The notes under the pieces: model-generated
The model's database searches: none
What the model saw: only the letters and a program-made list of their open reading frames with translations
What the model was told of the DNA's origin: nothing
Translations under genes and position numbers: made by a program
In this document: positions 41,228 to 54,612 of the stretch, one piece after another
How positions within the stretch are numbered: position 1 is the stretch's first letter
Layout: the number at the start of each line of letters is the position of its first letter
Source of the DNA: Prorocentrum cordatum
Taxonomy: Eukaryota; Sar; Dinophyceae; Prorocentrales; Prorocentraceae
Direction of reading: 5' to 3'
DNA length: 64,000 nucleotides
Assembly: GCA_963575745.1 (NCBI GenBank)
Contig: CAUYUJ010007458.1
Coordinates: 1-64,000, forward strand

Positions 41228-43120
41228 CCCCCTGGCGGGTGCAACCCCCCTGGCGGGCGCGACCCCCCTGGCGGGCGCGACCCCCCTGGCGGGTGCAACC
41301 CCCCTGGCGGGTGCAACCCCCCTGGCGGGCGCGACCCCCCTGGCGGGCGCAACCCCCCTGGCGGGCGCAACCCCCCTGGCGGGTGCGACCCCCCTGGCGG
41401 GCGCAACCCCCCTGGTGCGACCCCCCTGGCGGGTGCAACCCCCCTGGCGGGTGCAACCCCCCTGGCGGGCGCAACCCCCCTGGCGGGTGCAACCCCCCTG
41501 GCGGGTGCAACCCCCCTGGCGGGCGCAACCCCCCTGGCGGGTGCAACCCCCCTGGCGGGTGCAACCCCCCTGGCGGGTGCAACCCCCCTGGCGGGTGCAA
41601 CCCCCCTGGCGGGTGCAACCCCCCTGGCGGGTGCAACCCCCCTGGCGGGTGCAACCCCCCTGGCGGGTGCAACCCCCCTGGCGGGCGCGACCCCCCTGGC
41701 GGGTGCAACCCCCCTGGCGGGTGCAACCCCCCTGGCGGGCGCAACCCCCCTGGCGGGCGCAACCCCCCTGGCGGGTGCAACCCCCCTGGCGGGCGCAACC
41801 CCCCTGGCGGGTGCAACCCCCCATGGCGGGCGCAATCCCCCTGGCGGGCGCAACCCCCTCTGGCGGGTGCAACCCCCCTGGCTGGTGCAACCCTCCTGGC
41901 GGGTGCAACCCCCCTGGCGGGTGCAACCCCCCTGGCGGGCGCAACCCCCCTGGCGGGCGCAACCCCCCTGGCGGGTGCAACCCCCCTGGCGGGTGCAACC
42001 CCCCTCGCGGGCGCGACCCCCCTCGGGGCTGCGACCCCCCTGCGGTGCAGGCCCCCTGGCGGGAGCGACCCCCCCTGGCGGGCGCAACCCCCTCTGGCGG
42101 GCGCAACCCCCTGGCGGGAGGTGCGACCCCACCTGGCGGGTGCAACCCCCCTGGCGGGCGCCAACCCCCCCTGGCGGGCGCAACCCCCGGCGGGTGCACC
42201 CCCCCCTGGCGGGCGCAACCCCCCTGGCGGGTGCAACCCCCCTGGCGGGTGCAACCCCCCTGGCGGGCGCAACCCCCCTGGCGGGTGCACCCCCCCTGGC
42301 GGGCGCAACCCCCCTGGCGGGCGCAACCCCCCTGGCGGGTGCAACCCCCCTGGCGGGCGCAACCCCCCTGGCGGGCGCAACCCCCCTGGCGGGTGCAACC
42401 CCCCTGGCGGGTGCAACCCCCCTGGCGGGCGCAACCCCCCTGAGCCTGGCGGGTGCAACCCCCCTCGCGGGTGCAACCCCCCTCGCGGGTGCAACCCCCC
42501 TGGCGGGTGCAACCCCCCTCGCGGGTGCAACCCCCCTGGCGGGTGCAACCCCCCTGCGGGTGCGAACCCCCTTGGCGGGTGCAACCCCCCTGGCGGGCGC
42601 AACCCCCCTGGCGGGCGCAACCCCCCTGGCGGGTGCAACCCCCCTGGCGGGCGCAACCCCCCTGGCGGGTGCAACCCCCCTGGCGGGCGCAACCCCCCTG
42701 GCGGGCGCAACCCCCCTGGCGGGTGCGACCCCCCTGGCGGGTGCAACCCCCCTGGCGGGTGCAACCCCCCTGGCGGGCTGCAAACCCCCCTGGCGGGTGC
42801 AACCCCCCTGGCGGGTGCAACCCCCCTGGCGGGTGCAACCCCCCTCGCGGGTGCAACCCCCCTGGCGGGTGCAACCCCCCTGGCGGGTGCAACCCCCCTG
42901 GCGGGTGCAACCCCCCTGGCGGGTGCAACCCCCCTGGCGGGCGCAACCCCCCTGGCGGGCGCAACCCCCCTGGCGGGCGCAACCCCCCTGGCGGGTGCAA
43001 CCCCCCTGGCGGGTGCAACCCCCCTGGCGGGTGCAACCCCCCTCGCGGGCGCGACCCCCCTCGGGGCTGCGACCCCCCTCGGGGCTGCGACCCCCCTCGG
43101 GGCTGCGACCCCCGTCGGGG
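41228..43120 (+). repeat. 18-bp tandem array, ~105 copies
   Basis: The unit is CCCCCCTGGCGGGTGCAA (18 bases), with GCGCGA and GCGCAA variants. Most of the array keeps strict 18-base phase. It falls into two blocks, each ending in CTCGGGGCTGCGACCCCCC-type units (42005-42050 and 43055-43115). Since 18 is a multiple of three and the unit has no stop on either strand, up to five frames stay open (PPGGCN, PLAGAT, PWRVQP and PARGVA-type hexapeptides). Nothing supports translation of any of them. Confidence 0.95.
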
Positions 43121-43154
43121 CACGTCGCTGGAGGGCCTCGCGCCTCCACGCCTC

Positions 43155-43305
43155 CACGTTTCTCCTCCTCCTCCTCCTCCTTCTCCTCCTCGTCGTCCTC
43201 CTCCTCCCTCCTCCGCCTCCGCCTCCGCCTCCTCCCCCTCCTCCTCCTCCTCCTCCTCCTCCCTCCTCCTCCTCCTCCTCCTCCTCCTCCTCCTCCCTTT
43301 TTTTC
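43155..43305 (+). repeat. TCC triplet tract (right)
   Basis: (TCC)n with CGCCTCCGC interruptions. It mirrors the TCC tract on the left of the 18-bp array. Confidence 0.9.
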
Positions 43306-43354
43306 AAACTGGGTCGTCGCTTACGCAGACGGGGCGCCCAACGTCGCACCTGAC

Positions 43355-43550
43355 CAGTCGGGCCGAACCGAACCGGAGCGGCCACTCGAACCGAACCGAA
43401 CCGGTCGGACCCAACCGCGCGAAAACCGGAACCGAACCGAACCGGCGGCAGGCCCAAGCCGAACCGGCCGAAACCGGACCGATGCCAAACCGAACCGGCC
43501 AAGCAAAACCGACCCGGCTGCAGATCCGGACCGAACCGAACCGAGCCGAT
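43355..43550 (+). repeat. CCGAACCGAACC repeat, right block
   Basis: Same irregular GAACCG units and same strand as 40085-40300. Confidence 0.8.
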
Positions 43551-43795
43551 CCCTTCATGGCTTTGCGTGTTGGTACATGTAACCAATCGCACACATGTTT
43601 ATGGACATGAACATGCATACATACAAACACATAGACAGAAAACCGTATGTGCCTGAAATGCACGTGCAAGCCTCGCCACGGAAAAGGTTTAGAACTCCAA
43701 TAGCTAGGGCCGACATGTCAACACCCCGACCTTGATCGCCACTAGGGAGGGCCATCCATTCAGAGAAACGAAAGAACGCACCAAAACAAGTTCTG
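43551..43795. other. Stretch without a recognisable gene
   Basis: AT-richer sequence with ACATGAACATGCATACATAC-like dinucleotide character. No frame or RNA is recognised. Confidence 0.45.
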
Positions 43796-45460
43796 TCAAA
43801 AAGTGTGCCCTTGCCTGTTCTGACAGCCGGGGGGGCCGCCGATGTTCCGAAGGGTATTCGAACAACTTCGGCGGGGAGCTGACGACGCCCAACCGCGATG
43901 CCACTGGGGCCCCTGTTTCCAGAAGGCCTCTGGCAGAAGGCCCTGCGTGAACATGCTCGGGGGGAAATAGCGACGGCTGCATTTCTGTTGCAGCTTACCC
44001 CGCCGCTGCCAGAATTGCGCTCGCTTGCGCCTCTTGGTTAAGAGGTCAGAAATTGCCGCGCGCGCCCCTGGGCGCGATGTGTCTCGAATGCGCGGGGATA
44101 CTTTTACCCGGTGCTCTGCGGGACAGCGACGCGGCATTCGCCGCGCGGTTCCCCGAGGCCCAATGCCCTCAAGATGCGCCTGCGCGCTCTCCCAATACGC
44201 GGACCAGCTGTCTTGCCCGACCAACTGGGTCGACGCGACTACAACGGGACGCGCGCTCGCACGTTTCACTCGGACAGTTGCGCGACCGCCCAGAGCCAGG
44301 CGCACGAACGCCAGCTCCATGGCGCCCCAGGTCAGACACTCGGCTCCAAGCGTCTGCTGGCTCACATGAATGGTCTGCCTTACATCAGAATGCAAGTTGT
44401 CGTGCGCCTGCTCGTTCCGTGTCGTACAAGTAGCTAGCAATGCGTTGGCGTCAGTCGCCGGTCGAAAACGGTACCTCACATTGCTGAAGTGCCATTCAAC
44501 CTCACTCGGTCGACACGACGCCACCAGCTGCTCGCGAACTGCGACCTAGCCACAATTGGCGTCCAGGCGGCCAGTGTAAACGGCCACGAAGTTCGCGAGC
44601 AGCCTGCAAAACTCCAGTCGAGACCGCAGTGGCGCGTTGGGGCCCACGGACTTGAGCACGCGCGCAGCCGCGGCTGGCTGCAAATCGCCCTGTCCGATAT
44701 GCCCAATGTGGGCGCGCTCGGCCGCCGTCGGCCGCGGCGCCCCGCCGCCGTCGAAAAGGCCCTCCTGAGATTGGGGCGAATCGGGGTGGCTGACCTTGCC
44801 CGTGATCGAACGCAGGACCAGGCCCGCGATGGTCGGGCGCATTCGGCGCCGCTTGAGGAAATGCCGATCTGCCGCGAAGCAAAAGTGCACTGGGCCCAGC
44901 GAAATGCCCGCCAAATTCGGGAACACTTCCCGCGCGGATGCGACCAGATGGTGACTCGCCACGTCCGCCGCCGTGTGCTCGATCCTTCGGACGTTGCCAA
45001 ATGCGCCCATGGTACGCGGTGTCCCCAGGACTCCTGACGAGGCCAGCATGGCCTCCAGAACACCCCACACGAGGCCCCGAGCGCCCCGCGAAACCCGCCC
45101 TGGCACGACAAGCCGGGGCCACCCTGGCCAGGGACACCCTTGGCAAGTTCCGAGTCCTGTGGCGGAGCGCAGCCGGCACAGCGCGCTCCGCCGCGCCCTC
45201 GGACGGAGGCGGGGCCCCCCCGCGCCATGGCTCCAGGCCGAGTACCTCGCCGTAGACGCCGAGAACGGTTGAGACGTCGCGCATATCGGAGCTGGCGCAG
45301 CCGCTGGTCTTCACGGCAACCTCGCGCGCCGCATCAACCGACAGGGGCCGAAGCCCGCCGAGGCCAGCCCCCTTAACTTCAAGGCCATCAAAGAAGCTGC
45401 GCGCGGCGTTGGATTCCATGATATCCAGCGCCAAGGCGCTCATCGTCTGCGAACGCCTGT
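43796..45460 (-). pseudogene. Broken minus-strand coding region, unrecognised
   Basis: Protein-like pieces follow one another in different minus frames: ALALDIMESNAARSFFDGLE with DMRDVSTVLGVYGEVLGLE (45420-45240), then TMGAFGNVRRIEHTAADVAS with LAGISLGPVHFCFAADRHF (45010-44850), EFCRLLANFVAVYTGRLDA (44610-44550), and VEWHFSNVRYRFRPATDANA with CLTWGAMELAFVRLALGG (44500-44290). At least three frame changes are needed. I do not recognise the family. It could be the remains of a retroelement or of a host gene. Confidence 0.35.
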
Positions 45461-45841
45461 TCGCCGGCGCGGTAACCTCGCGCTCGCGCGACAAACTTGG
45501 AGGGTGCAAGAGGGGGTCTGCAACAGGGGGTCTTCAATGGGGGCTGAATGGCCCACGTATGCTCAATGCATCGTTCATGCATGTGATCGGGTACGATTGG
45601 CATCCAATGTTGGCGGCCATTGAGGGCCATACGTTCGTGCCCGCGCGTTGCCCGCGCGGGCGCACGCGCCGTCCATCCATTATCATTCATGCGTGCGGGC
45701 GTTCTTGCACATATTGCGCGTGGGGCGGCGAAGTGGAGTGCAAGTGTGTCTTGATTGTGCGATTGATGATCGCGTATGTTCCCAAACGATGACGTCTCGA
45801 CCCCCCAGACAGATTTGGAATGGATCCCGCGCTTCTCCCAA

Positions 45842-46060
45842 AAAGTGAACTCACATGTTCCATTTCCCAAAATGTGAATTCACATGTTCCTTTCCCCAAA
45901 ATGTGAATTCACATCCTGGCCCCGCCATAAAGAATCCTACGCAAAATTCCAAAATGTGAATTCACATTTTCCCTTTCCCCCAGAATGTGAATTCACATTT
46001 CCCTTTTTCCCAAAATCTGAATTCACATTTTGCTTTCCCCACAATGTGAATTCACATTTT
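45842..46060. repeat. Cluster of 14-bp palindromes ATGTGAATTCACAT
   Basis: Perfect copies start at 45872, 45901, 45954, 45985 and 46044. One-base or partial variants start near 45842 and 46015. Spacing is 29-31 bases apart from one 53-base gap. Spacers are mostly C/T-rich (TTCCCTTTCCCC). The copy at 45951-45970 extends to a perfect 20-bp palindrome. Confidence 0.9.
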
Positions 46061-48970
46061 GCCTTGGCCTTCAAGATCCCCAACAGAGAGGCGCAGTGTT
46101 CCACATGTCAGATTGGCTGGGCAGATTTCAACCCTCACCTGACCGCTTTCGTTTGTTCCAGCCTTTTTCTTTTTGCGCCCTCGGCGCACGTTGCCTTCGT
46201 CGCCTTTCCCGAGCCCCCCGCCCCCTTGCTTCCTTTCCTCTCAAGTCTCGCGCGTGGGCGCAGGCGGGGGGCTTCAATTGGTCCCCCCGCCGAACACAGC
46301 AATCGAGGATGCATCGCCCATTCATGGCCCATGAAGACATCATTGCCGGGACCCTGCGCCCAACCCCCACTTTCACCCTCCAACAAACAAGCGGCGCACG
46401 CTGCCCGAATGGCCTCGCCGTGGACGCCGCCAGCGCCGAGGGGCTGCCGCGCGCTTGCGCGCGATCGCGAAGTGCGCGGCGCAATAGCGCCCGCCGAACC
46501 GCCTGCGCTCCTCCAGGCGGGGGTCGTTCCGCAGCCGAATGGCCGGTCTCTCGGCTGTCGTCGCCGGCGCCGTGCAGCCGTCGAAATTCCCCGGTATCAA
46601 ATGCAAAAGAACGGTCGCCTGGCAGAGCCGCGAAACTGGCCCACTGGACCATGAGTTTCCTTGCCCGCGACCCATGCGCGCAGCGCTCATGAGACGCAGC
46701 CGCGAAGTCGTGGTCGCGCAGGGCGCGGGCGACAGCGGTGGGCGCTTGACGCGTCGCCTGCTTCTGGTCGTCGGTCATGGGCGCGGGCAAGCAAGCAAGA
46801 CAGCTCGACCGTCGCGCGGGACGGCGCGCGATCGCGAGCCCGGCCCTTCCTCTTGAAGATGCGCGCGCAAAGAGGCACTCGAGACAGTTCTCCCCGTCGC
46901 CGAGGTCGTCGCTCGCGCGCCTCTCTGCCCACGACGCGGCCTCCTCCTCCAGCATCTGCGCCGGCCCATCGTGCCGACGGCGCTGCGCTGACGCCGCGGC
47001 TGGCCGCTTCGCGGCCGCCCGCGCTGCGGCGGGCGCCCTCGTCGCCTGCCCTCTGGCGATCGCCGCCTCCGCAGCCGCCTGCTTGCCGACGGTGAGCCGG
47101 GCAGGGCGGGTCGCTGCCGTTCGCCGCAACCCCGCGGCGATGGCAATAGACGCCGCGGGCCGCGCTGGCGCAGGGCCAAGAGGGGCCCGGGGCGGGCGAG
47201 CTGGGGCCCGCGCGGCGATGACGAGGCGCCTCGGGTGCCCATGGAATAATTTAACCCCGAAGCCCCCCCCCCCCCGGGGCGGCTCGACGCGGCCCAAAAA
47301 ATAATCGAAGGCGGTCATCAGACAGCTCAAGACGGCACCAAAACAAACGCATGAGCGCCCCTAAACGTCCGGAGATTGCCTGGAAGGGCACATGAGCACG
47401 CGGGAAGGGACGATGACATCTGCACTCGTCCGCGCCCAAAGCGCCCCCCGATTTGTTTTTGAGCGGTTTGCATGCCACCCCTGGGTGCAATCGATTCCTG
47501 CGACGAACGCTGCAGATAGCGCTGGTGGGCTCACTTATCTATGCGCGCGCCGATTGCAGCCTCCGAGACAACCAGAGGCCGCGGCCTCCACCCTCTACCG
47601 CCGCCGACTTCACTCCAGAGCGAGCGCGACCACCCTCTCGACCAAGTCCTCCACGTCGTCGACCATGCCCGCCACGTCGCGCCCCATCGTCATCGCCCAG
47701 ACCCCTGAACTGCTGGATCGGTGCCCGCGCAGAGGCGCTTCATCCCGGCCTCCGTCAGCGTCGCGCGGAGGCGCCGCGAGTCCTCAGCGACGCGCGTCGC
47801 GGCCGCGCGCAGCGACCAGACCTTGAACCGCGTGCGAGCGACGTCGCGCCTGACGGGCGGGAAGGGGTCGCAGCCGAGACCCACCCACGACCATGCGGTC
47901 ACGCAGCCAGAGTCCGACGTGATGCGGCAGCACCTGGGAGACGCGCGCCAAAGGCCCCGTCCGATCCCTCCCCTCACCACCGCTGCGCGCCGCCGCCGCC
48001 GCCGCGACCGCCGCCGCGACCGCCGCCGCGACCGCTGCCGCGCGCGCGAATCGTCGCGAGTCGAAATCAAGATCGCGTGGCACCAGGGAAGAATCGCAGT
48101 GGTCAGTGAGCGCATGATTACCCCTGGGCGCAGGATCGTTGTCGGCGCCTGCGAGCGCGGGGTAAGGGGCGACGTCGTGGCGGGGGTGGGTGCTGGGGTT
48201 GCTCGGCTGGAAGAACGCTGCGACTGTGCGTGGGATGTCCACGGGGACCATGCGACATTCCACTGGGGCGCGCCGCGTTGCGAGCTGGTCGGATCTACCC
48301 GACAGCATGCCCGATGCTCGATGGCGCGGGCCTCGCCGCCCGACCAGCCCAGCGCGTCGACTCAGCGGGTCGCGTGTCGTGAGAGAGATTCGCCTTCTCG
48401 CCGGGAAAATGGAAATCGCGTCTGCCGATCGGGCGCGCAGATCGCGCACGGTGGCCGCCGATCGCCCCGGCTGCAAAGGGATGCCCGCTCGCGAGCGCAG
48501 GGGGCGCCGGGTTCCTCTCGAAAAGGTATTCGCCTGCGCCGCATGGGGAGCTTGGCGCCCCGATCAGATGACCCCGGAGACCTCGCGGAGTCTCGCGGCG
48601 CCCTGAGAGACAGCAGGGGGCCCCCATGGGATCCTTCCGCGGGGAAATTGGAGCCTCCGCGGCGCCCGCCTAAGGCCTTGGAAGAGCCCCGACGAGGGGC
48701 CCAAAGAAAGTGCCCATACAACCCCCGGAGATCTCTTCATTGACTTCCCTCTTCTCTGGGGGGCTAGGCGAATTCGCCGGATCCGGGAAACCGCAAGTAT
48801 ACGCCGCGTAGCTCGCGCTCTGCTCCACCTGCAACTGGAGCAGCTGGACCTCCCCAAACGCACGCGCGGCCATCGTGGAGAAAGCGGAGAAAGCTGGCGA
48901 TGCTGGCAGTTGCGGGACGGGTTCGGAATGCGCGCGCGAATCCTGAGCCCAGACGCCCGCAGTACGCGTG
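46061..48970. other. GC-rich stretch with overlapping open frames, no recognised gene
   Basis: Long frames occur on both strands (for example 46128-47330 minus), but most are Ala/Arg/Pro-rich, as GC-rich DNA gives. The most protein-like parts are on the minus strand: DDLGDGENCLECLFARASSR (about 46900) and VPVDIPRTVAAFFQPSNPST (about 48230). They are isolated. A (CGC)n-like tract lies near 47985-48040. Confidence 0.4.
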
Positions 48971-48973
48971 CGA

Positions 48974-50092
48974 TTACAGACGTCGGGCCCGAGAGACAGG
49001 AGGGGGGGGCAAGCATCTGACATCCCCAGCGGAGGGGCAAGATTTGGGAGCCCTGGGGGGCCCAGGACTGACCGAGATGTCTCGAAGAGATCCCGGGATG
49101 CAACCCGCGAGCGCCCAGGAGGCACCTGCGACGAGGCGGGGGCGGGCGCGGCGAAGGTGAGCGATGGCGACGTCGTCACTGCTGACGATCTGACCCCGAC
49201 TGGGCACCCGCAGGCAGGCGAGGGCGTCGCTAATGCAAGCGCTCGTAGCTCCCGATATCAATTTCAAAAGGGACATCGCGCGCCAATTGCTCTGCCGACT
49301 ACAACGCCCCGCTGAATCGGGCCCCCTGCCAACCGCCGCGACCGCCGGCGCCCTGGCCCCGACTGGCTGCCGCGCTCGGGCCGCGCCGCACGCCTGCCGG
49401 GGCCGCTTCTTGCCGCCGCGAATCTCGACCTGCTTCTGGAAGACAGCGGCGCCCAACTGCTCCCATGTCATGTGCGCGTAAAAGTGTACATCCCCCTTGA
49501 ACTCCACGCTGGGCCCGCCATCTGAAATTGCTCCGGACACGCGCGCCAGGGCGCCCATGTCGGCGTCGCAGCGCCCGAGCTTCGGGGGGCGCGCTTCTGC
49601 CCCTCCACCGAACACGCGCACCAACATCTTCCCGATATCGAGGCCCTTGGCCCGCTGGCCGGTCATGAGCCATGGGCCCCGCTGGCAGACGCCATCGAGA
49701 CCTCTCGACCCCCTCGGTCGCCAGCAAAAACGCGCAGATGTGTTGCCGCGCGCGCGGCGGGCAATCTCCGTGTCTGGCATGCTCTTCACAACCGTCACGT
49801 TGTCAAGCTTATTTCCGTCGCGGGTGGATATTCGCGCATTTGCATTGTCCTCAACGGCTAAGCGTTCTCCAGAGTCTTCACTGAACGCGTCGAGGAAGCC
49901 CGCCGACTTGAATGCGCGCCTCACGCGTGAATCCGCGATGGCCCGCGGCATTCCCTTGCACGCGAACTCCACGTGACTCCACGGCATGTCCGAAAGAGAA
50001 ACGCACTCGGCGATCATGCCAAACTTCCATGGCCCGACGCCGCATCCAGCCCGCTGGTCTGTGTCGTTCGCGTCGCGAGCGGTCTTGGCCAT
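48974..50092 (-). CDS. Hypothetical protein or fragment, unrecognised
   Basis: An open minus frame of 372 codons. The first 110 residues look like real protein (GMIAECVSLSDMPWSHVEFA, SAGFLDAFSEDSGERLAVED, NVTVVKSMPDTEIARRARGN), as does VEFKGDVHFYAHMTWEQLGA further on (about 49495-49440). The middle and the last 120 residues are Arg/Pro/Ala-rich and may be out of the true frame. Sequence upstream of the ATG is open and protein-like too (SVYYNI), so the ATG at 50092 may not be the real start. It may belong to the same decayed minus-strand region as its neighbours. Confidence 0.35.
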   Translation of the reverse strand: MAKTARDANDTDQRAGCGVGPWKFGMIAECVSLSDMPWSHVEFACKGMPRAIADSRVRRAFKSAGFLDAFSEDSGERLAVEDNANARISTRDGNKLDNVTVVKSMPDTEIARRARGNTSARFCWRPRGSRGLDGVCQRGPWLMTGQRAKGLDIGKMLVRVFGGGAEARPPKLGRCDADMGALARVSGAISDGGPSVEFKGDVHFYAHMTWEQLGAAVFQKQVEIRGGKKRPRQACGAARARQPVGARAPAVAAVGRGPDSAGRCSRQSNWRAMSLLKLISGATSACISDALACLRVPSRGQIVSSDDVAIAHLRRARPRLVAGASWALAGCIPGSLRDISVSPGPPRAPKSCPSAGDVRCLPPPPVSRARRL

Positions 50093-50585
50093 GATGTTGT
50101 AGTAGACCGAATATGAGGCCCCTCGCGCTCTCTGAATGGACGATCTCGCGACGCGGGCCCTACGAAGCGCAGTGCTCGACCAGCGCGGCCGCCCTCGAGC
50201 CCGGATCGGCCTCGACGGGGGTCGCGATGTCGCGCCGCAGGAGGAGGGGCCGTTGAGGCACGTGGCGCCCCCGCGCCAACTTCACGCGCGCGCGCCTCCA
50301 CCGAGTCTGGGAGCGCGCGGAGCACGCGCGCTGCGGCGGTGCCCCCCCGCGACTGCGCGCCGCGCCATGCTCGGCACTGCGCGAGCCGACGCGACCCAGA
50401 CTCGGCCCCTGCCCACGTGCACTGTGATGGTAGCCCCCCCGACTACCCCACTGCGCCGCGGACTTCGCCTCCCCTGGCCGAGCCACCTCAGTGCTCTCCA
50501 AGGCCCAACCGCGCGCGACCTCGCGGTCGCTGCGGGGGCGGCTGCCCCCCCGCGACCTGGCCGCTCAGCGGCCGTCGCAGCCCTG

Positions 50586-51535
50586 ACACCTCGAGGCGCA
50601 AGTCCCGCCAAGAGACCAACCATAGGGCAACCGTCCGCTCGAGCAGAAGGACTGCCACCAGGAGGCCCTGACGCGCATCTTTTGGGCCAGGGGGGGGGGG
50701 GCTGCGGCCAGGGCGCCCGCCGACCCCGCGCCGGCAGCGCTGGATCGGTCACCGATTCCGTCTAGCGCAAGTGCCCGACGCCGATGGGCCCCGCGAGGTC
50801 TGCAGTAGCTCGCGCTGGCCCGACTTGCCTGTCACGGAGGACTACGCGGAGCGTCGCGAGGATGTTGCCCAGCTCCTTCCTGCGACGGTCAGCCATCCGC
50901 TGACGTTTCCCGTGGTCGGCCTTCAAGGACCTGTCGAGGTAGGCCTCCCGCCCCCCCGCAGCCTGACTCCAAACGCTGGCGCACGGGTCCACGATGATGG
51001 AGGCCAGCGGCCGCCCAGGGCACCAGCTCTGCAGGATGCCTGAGGGGGCGCCCCCCACCTAGCAGCATCGCGCCGAGGAGGGCCTCGCACTGCTCCTGCA
51101 AGCTGGCCTCGTCGGTCGCTTGGAGGGCGTCGCCGTGAAACCAGTGGGCGGTCCAGTCGCGAAGGTCGTGGCGCATGTCCTGGTAGTCGCGCGCGGACTG
51201 GCCCCGCTCTGGCGCGACGGGCGGCGGGGGCCCCATGTCTGTGGGGGTCAACGACGGCCATGCCTCCGCTCCTCTGCTGCCGCCTCCTCGATCTGCTGGG
51301 CCTTTGCCTGCCCGTGCCGGCGGCGGCGGCGTCCGCCGCGCGCGCCATCGCCACGGCGTTCCCCTCGGTCGGCAGGGCGACGGGGATCGCGTTGAGGACC
51401 ACGATGAGGGCAGGGCGGCCCCTGCCCGCATGGCTGCACAACGGCCGTCACAAGCGCGACACCTCGAGGCGCAAGCCCCGCCAGGGACCCGTCTTCAGGG
51501 CAACCGTCCGCTTGCGCAGAAGGACTGTCACTAGG
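50586..51535 (-). pseudogene. Broken minus-strand coding pieces with an internal duplication
   Basis: Protein-like segments include RGQSARDYQDMRHDLRDWTA with LQEQCEALLGAMLLGGG (about 51200-51050) and RQRMADRRRKELGNILATLR (about 50900-50840), in different frames. A block of about 75 bases with CCTCGAGGCGCAAG and AGGGCAACCGTCCGCT occurs twice (50597-50660 and 51461-51525). Family unknown. Confidence 0.3.
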
Positions 51536-52880
<1,345 letters not shown>

Positions 52881-52883
52881 TTC

Positions 52884-54405
52884 AGATCGCAGCCCCCCAA
52901 GGATGGCGAGGTCTACTCTGGGTCCGCGCGTGGCGTCACTGTGCTGGGCCCCCCAGCAGGCCTCGAACGTGGCGACAGTTTCACACATCGCACCCCCCAG
53001 GGATGGCGAGGTCTAATTTGGGTCCGCGCGTGGCGTCACTGTGCTGGGCCCCCCAGCAGGCCTCGAAAGTGGCGACAGTTTCACACATCGCAGCCCCCCA
53101 GGGATGGCGAGGTCTAATTTGGGTCCGCCGTGGCGTCACTGTGCTGGGCCCCCCAGCAGGCCTCGAAAGTGGCGACAGTTTCACAGATCGCAGCCCCCCA
53201 GGGATGGCGAGGTCTAATTTGAATCCGCCCGTGGCGTCACTGTGCTGGGCCCCCCAGCAGGCCTCGAAAGTGGCGACAGTTTCACAGATCGCAGCCCCCC
53301 AGGGATGGCGAGGTCTATTTGAATCTGCCCGTGGCGTCACTGTGCTGGGCCCCCCAGCAGGCCTCGAAAGTGGCGACAGTTTCACAGATCGCAGCCCCCC
53401 AGGGATGGCGAGGTCTAATTTGAATTGCGCGTGGCGTCACTGTGCTGGGCCCCCCAGCAGGCCTCGAAAGTGGCGACAGTTTCACAGATCGCAGCCCCCC
53501 AGGGATGGCGAGGTCTAATTTGTTTCACTGTGCTGGGCCCCCCAGCAGGCCTCGAAAGTGGCGACAGTTTCACAGATCGCAGCCCCCCAGGGATGGCGAG
53601 GTCTAATTTGAGTCCGCCCGTGGCGTCACTGTGCTGGGCCCCCCAGCAGGCCTCGAAAGTGGCGACAGTTTCACAGATCGCAGCCCCCCAGGGATGAGGT
53701 CGAGGTGGCGAGGTCGAATTTGAGTCCGCGCGTGGCGTCACTGTGCTTGGCCCCCCAGCAGGCCTCGAAAGTGGCGACAGTTTCACACATCGCAGCCCCC
53801 AGGGATGGCGAGGTCGAATTTGAATATGCCCGTGGCGTCACTGTGCTGGGCCCCCCAGCAGGCCTCGAAAGTGGATACAGTTTCACACATCGCAGCCCCC
53901 CCAAGGATGGCGAGGTCTAATTTGGGTCCGCGCGTGGCGTCACTGTGCTGGGCCCCCCAGCAAACCTCGAACGTGGCGACAGTTTCACAGATCGCAGCCC
54001 CCCAGGGATGGCGAGGTCTAATTGGGTCCGCGCGTGGCGTCACTGTGCTGGGCCCCCCAGCAGGCATCGAACGTGGCGACAGTTTCACAGATCGCAGCCC
54101 CCCAGGGATGGCGAGGTCTAATTTGAGTCTGCCCGTGGCGTCACTGTGCTGGGCCCCCCACCAGGCCTCGAAAGTGGCGACGGTTTCACACATCGCAGCC
54201 CCCCAGGGATGGCGAGGTCCAATTTGAGTCCGCGCGTGGCGTCACTGTGCTGGGCCCCCCAGCAGGCCTCGAAAGTGGCGACAGTTTCCCGGATCGCAGC
54301 CCCCCAGGGATGGCGAGGTCTACTTTGAGTCTGCCCGTGGCGTCACTGTGCTGGGCCCCCCAGCAGGCCTCGAAAGTGGCGACGGTTTCACAAATCACAG
54401 CCCCC
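52884..54405 (+). repeat. ~101-bp satellite, left block
   Basis: Fifteen units phased by CAGCCCCCCAGGGATGGCGA (53091, 53191, 53292). They contain CACTGTGCTGGGCCCCCCAG and CCTCGAAAGTGGCGACAGTT. The period is not a multiple of three, so the many 60-170-codon frames shift from unit to unit and are not genes. Confidence 0.95.
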
Positions 54406-54612
54406 CGCAAGCAAGACAGGAGAAGGCAAGAGGGAGGCGGGACGGGAAGGAGGGAGTGGCGACCACACTGCTCTATTCAAAACGAATACCCAACTAAGGA
54501 GGGCTGGGGGAAATACCCTGTGACGTACCCAACCAAGTTGTATCAATGGAGACGAGGACTTGGCCGAAACTTGTATAGACAATCAACTTGACGTGTACGC
54601 TACTTGGGAGGC
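54406..54612 (+). repeat. Interruption with motif M (copy 3)
   Basis: A purine-rich GGAGGCGGGACGGGAAGGAGG tract leads to TTCAAAACGAATACCCAAC with GGGCTGGGG (54476-54510), then about 100 bases of unrelated sequence before the satellite resumes. Confidence 0.7.

Noticed and set aside
41228-46060. CRISPR-like arrays
   Set aside because: The 18-bp array has no unique spacers. The palindrome cluster at 45842-46060 has only five exact copies, and its spacers are simple C/T-rich sequence. The genome context is eukaryotic.
46128-47330. 400-codon minus-strand frame as a gene
   Set aside because: Mostly Ala/Arg/Pro from GC-rich sequence. Only short pieces look like protein, and overlapping frames on the other strand are as long.
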